A stretch of DNA of 15,222 bases, taken from contig JBGPND010000125.1 of the NCBI GenBank assembly GCA_041487355.1, forward strand, positions 1-15,222, read 5' to 3'. This stretch comes from JAMXLO01 sp041487355. GTDB lineage: Bacteria; Pseudomonadota; Alphaproteobacteria; Acetobacterales; Acetobacteraceae. The position numbers and the translations under genes were made by a program. A model generated the notes under the pieces. It made no database searches. It was not told where the DNA came from and saw only the letters and a program-made list of their open reading frames with translations. This document shows positions 14,466 to 15,222 of this stretch, one piece after another. Within the stretch, counting starts at the first letter, position 1. Every line of letters begins with the position of its first letter.

Positions 14466-15077
14466 TCAGGCGACCCAGGACAGAGGCGCGGCGATTCGTG
14501 CCCCGCTGCCGCCGGCACGCTGGCGCAACAGCATGTCGGCGCCCAGCACGCGGCCCGGCGGATCGATGGCGAACCAGGCCTGGATCATCACCAGGAACAC
14601 GTAGGTCCAGGGCCACTCACCGGGCGCCGAATAGAGGCCGAGCCACAGATTGAGCCCCATCAGCAGGCCCAACAGGGCGCCGGCGCGGGAGAACAGGCCC
14701 AGCAGCAGGGAGACGCCGATCACCAGTTCCACCAGATAGACCAGCGGTCCGAACAGGGCGAGATTGGGCAGGACGATGTCCCGCACCAACGCGCCCTGCA
14801 GCGCGATCGAGGCATGCTCCGCCTCCTGCTCCATCCAGTAGCGCAGGCCTTCGAAATTGGGCGGGATCTTCCACAGGGTCTGCTGCCACCACATCGCGCC
14901 CATCAGCACGCGCAGCCCCCAGATGCCGAGGTTGCGCGGCGTGCGCTGCGCCGGATCGCGCCGCCACGCCAGGGCGGCGATGGCCACGCTGGCCAGCAGC
15001 AGCAGCCAGAACACCGGCGTGAACCAGGCTGGCTGCGTCAGGAATTGCACCGCGTCGTGCAGCGGATTTGGCCGCAT
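14466..15077 (-). CDS. DoxX/DoxD-like (TQO small subunit-like) membrane protein
   Basis: A 203-residue membrane protein with about five hydrophobic segments (roughly 20-38, 48-66, 105-128, 132-150 and 157-172). The WWQQTLWKIPP segment (63-73) and VYLVELVIGVSLLLGLFSR (113-131) are characteristic of the DoxX/DoxD family. Named members include the small subunit of thiosulfate:quinone oxidoreductase, but most bacterial members are uncharacterised. The ATG at 15077 has GGGGAG 9 bases upstream (15087-15092). It is the first gene of the radical SAM/glycosyltransferase cluster, directly abutting the DUF2064 gene, so a membrane-linked role in that pathway is more likely here than thiosulfate oxidation. 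The partner large subunit for a TQO is not seen. Confidence 0.8.
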   Translation of the reverse strand: MRPNPLHDAVQFLTQPAWFTPVFWLLLLASVAIAALAWRRDPAQRTPRNLGIWGLRVLMGAMWWQQTLWKIPPNFEGLRYWMEQEAEHASIALQGALVRDIVLPNLALFGPLVYLVELVIGVSLLLGLFSRAGALLGLLMGLNLWLGLYSAPGEWPWTYVFLVMIQAWFAIDPPGRVLGADMLLRQRAGGSGARIAAPLSWVA

Positions 15078-15086
15078 CGCATATTT

Positions 15087-15092
15087 CTCCCC
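15087..15092 (-). promoter_or_regulatory. Shine-Dalgarno of the DoxX-like gene
   Basis: GGGGAG on the minus strand, 9 bases before the ATG at 15077. It supports this start; an earlier ATG in the same leader is out of frame. Confidence 0.5.
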
Positions 15093-15145
15093 ACATCGGC
15101 ATCGGCCAAGCCGTCACCTGAGCGGTGGTCTCGTGAAGCGGCCAG

Positions 15146-15174
15146 ACGTTACAACCCGGAAAGCCGCCGCTCAA
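15146..15174 (-). promoter_or_regulatory. Candidate promoter for the radical SAM/glycosyltransferase cluster
   Basis: On the minus strand TTGAGC (15169-15174) and TAACGT (15146-15151) are 17 bases apart. The match is 4 of 6 for the -35, and the -10 keeps only T-A-...-T. It lies about 70 bases upstream of the first gene of the cluster, in the only gap available. The prediction is weak to moderate. Confidence 0.35.
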
Positions 15175-15202
15175 ATTGGCGGGTGGCCCGATCGGAGGAG
15201 GC

Positions 15203-15222
15203 ATGGCCAAGCGACACGAGGC
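15203..15222 (+). CDS. Possible start of a divergent gene (5' end only)
   Basis: An ATG at 15203 is preceded by GGAGG (15194-15198) at a 4-base spacing, and the frame stays open to the window edge (MAKRHE). The position opposite the DoxX-like operon start fits a divergent gene. Only six codons are visible, so no product can be named and the call could be chance. Confidence 0.35.

Overview
The window is GC-rich and densely packed. Nearly all genes lie on the minus strand, start-stop overlaps are common, and the periplasmic binding proteins carry Tat-type signals. This suggests a chromosomal segment of an alphaproteobacterium. An Acetobacteraceae/Rhodospirillales-like host is a reasonable guess, but it rests on composition and gene style only. 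I see no tRNA, rRNA, CRISPR array, insertion sequence or phage gene.

Layout in the direction of transcription (right to left): (A) 15077 to 10596 is a five-gene cluster in which each junction is adjacent or overlaps by 4 bases. It encodes a DoxX/DoxD-like membrane protein, a DUF2064/TIGR04282-type GT-A protein, a multi-pass GT-C (GT87/MptB-like) membrane glycosyltransferase, a radical SAM protein with a SPASM-like cysteine tail, and a dolichyl-phosphate-hexose-synthase-like GT2. Together they look like a pathway for an unidentified glycan or glycolipid. (B) A 96-base gap (10500-10595) holds a candidate promoter whose -10 is covered by a perfect dyad, plus a small leader hairpin. (C) 10499 to 1913 is a seven-gene ABC importer operon of the peptide/opine/nickel class: three tandem paralogous family-5 binding proteins, two permeases and two ATPases. 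(D) A single plus-strand GFA-family zinc protein (1494-1916) ends convergently, its stop codon overlapping the last ATPase's stop codon. (E) The minus strand then resumes with a Rieske ferredoxin and a phthalate-dioxygenase-type Rieske oxygenase, which runs off the left edge. At the far right a divergent plus-strand gene may begin at 15203.

Blocks C and E could be one uptake-and-oxidation function: a multi-receptor importer next to a ring-hydroxylating or demethylating oxygenase that could act on the imported compound, with the GFA protein possibly handling a one-carbon or thiol by-product. This is inference from proximity. Block A appears separate in function, although readthrough into C is possible because no convincing terminator lies between them.

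The observations most worth following are the three exactly colinear binding proteins that differ in a putative ligand-contact segment, the dyad over the -10 of their operon, and the compact radical SAM/glycosyltransferase/DoxX cluster.
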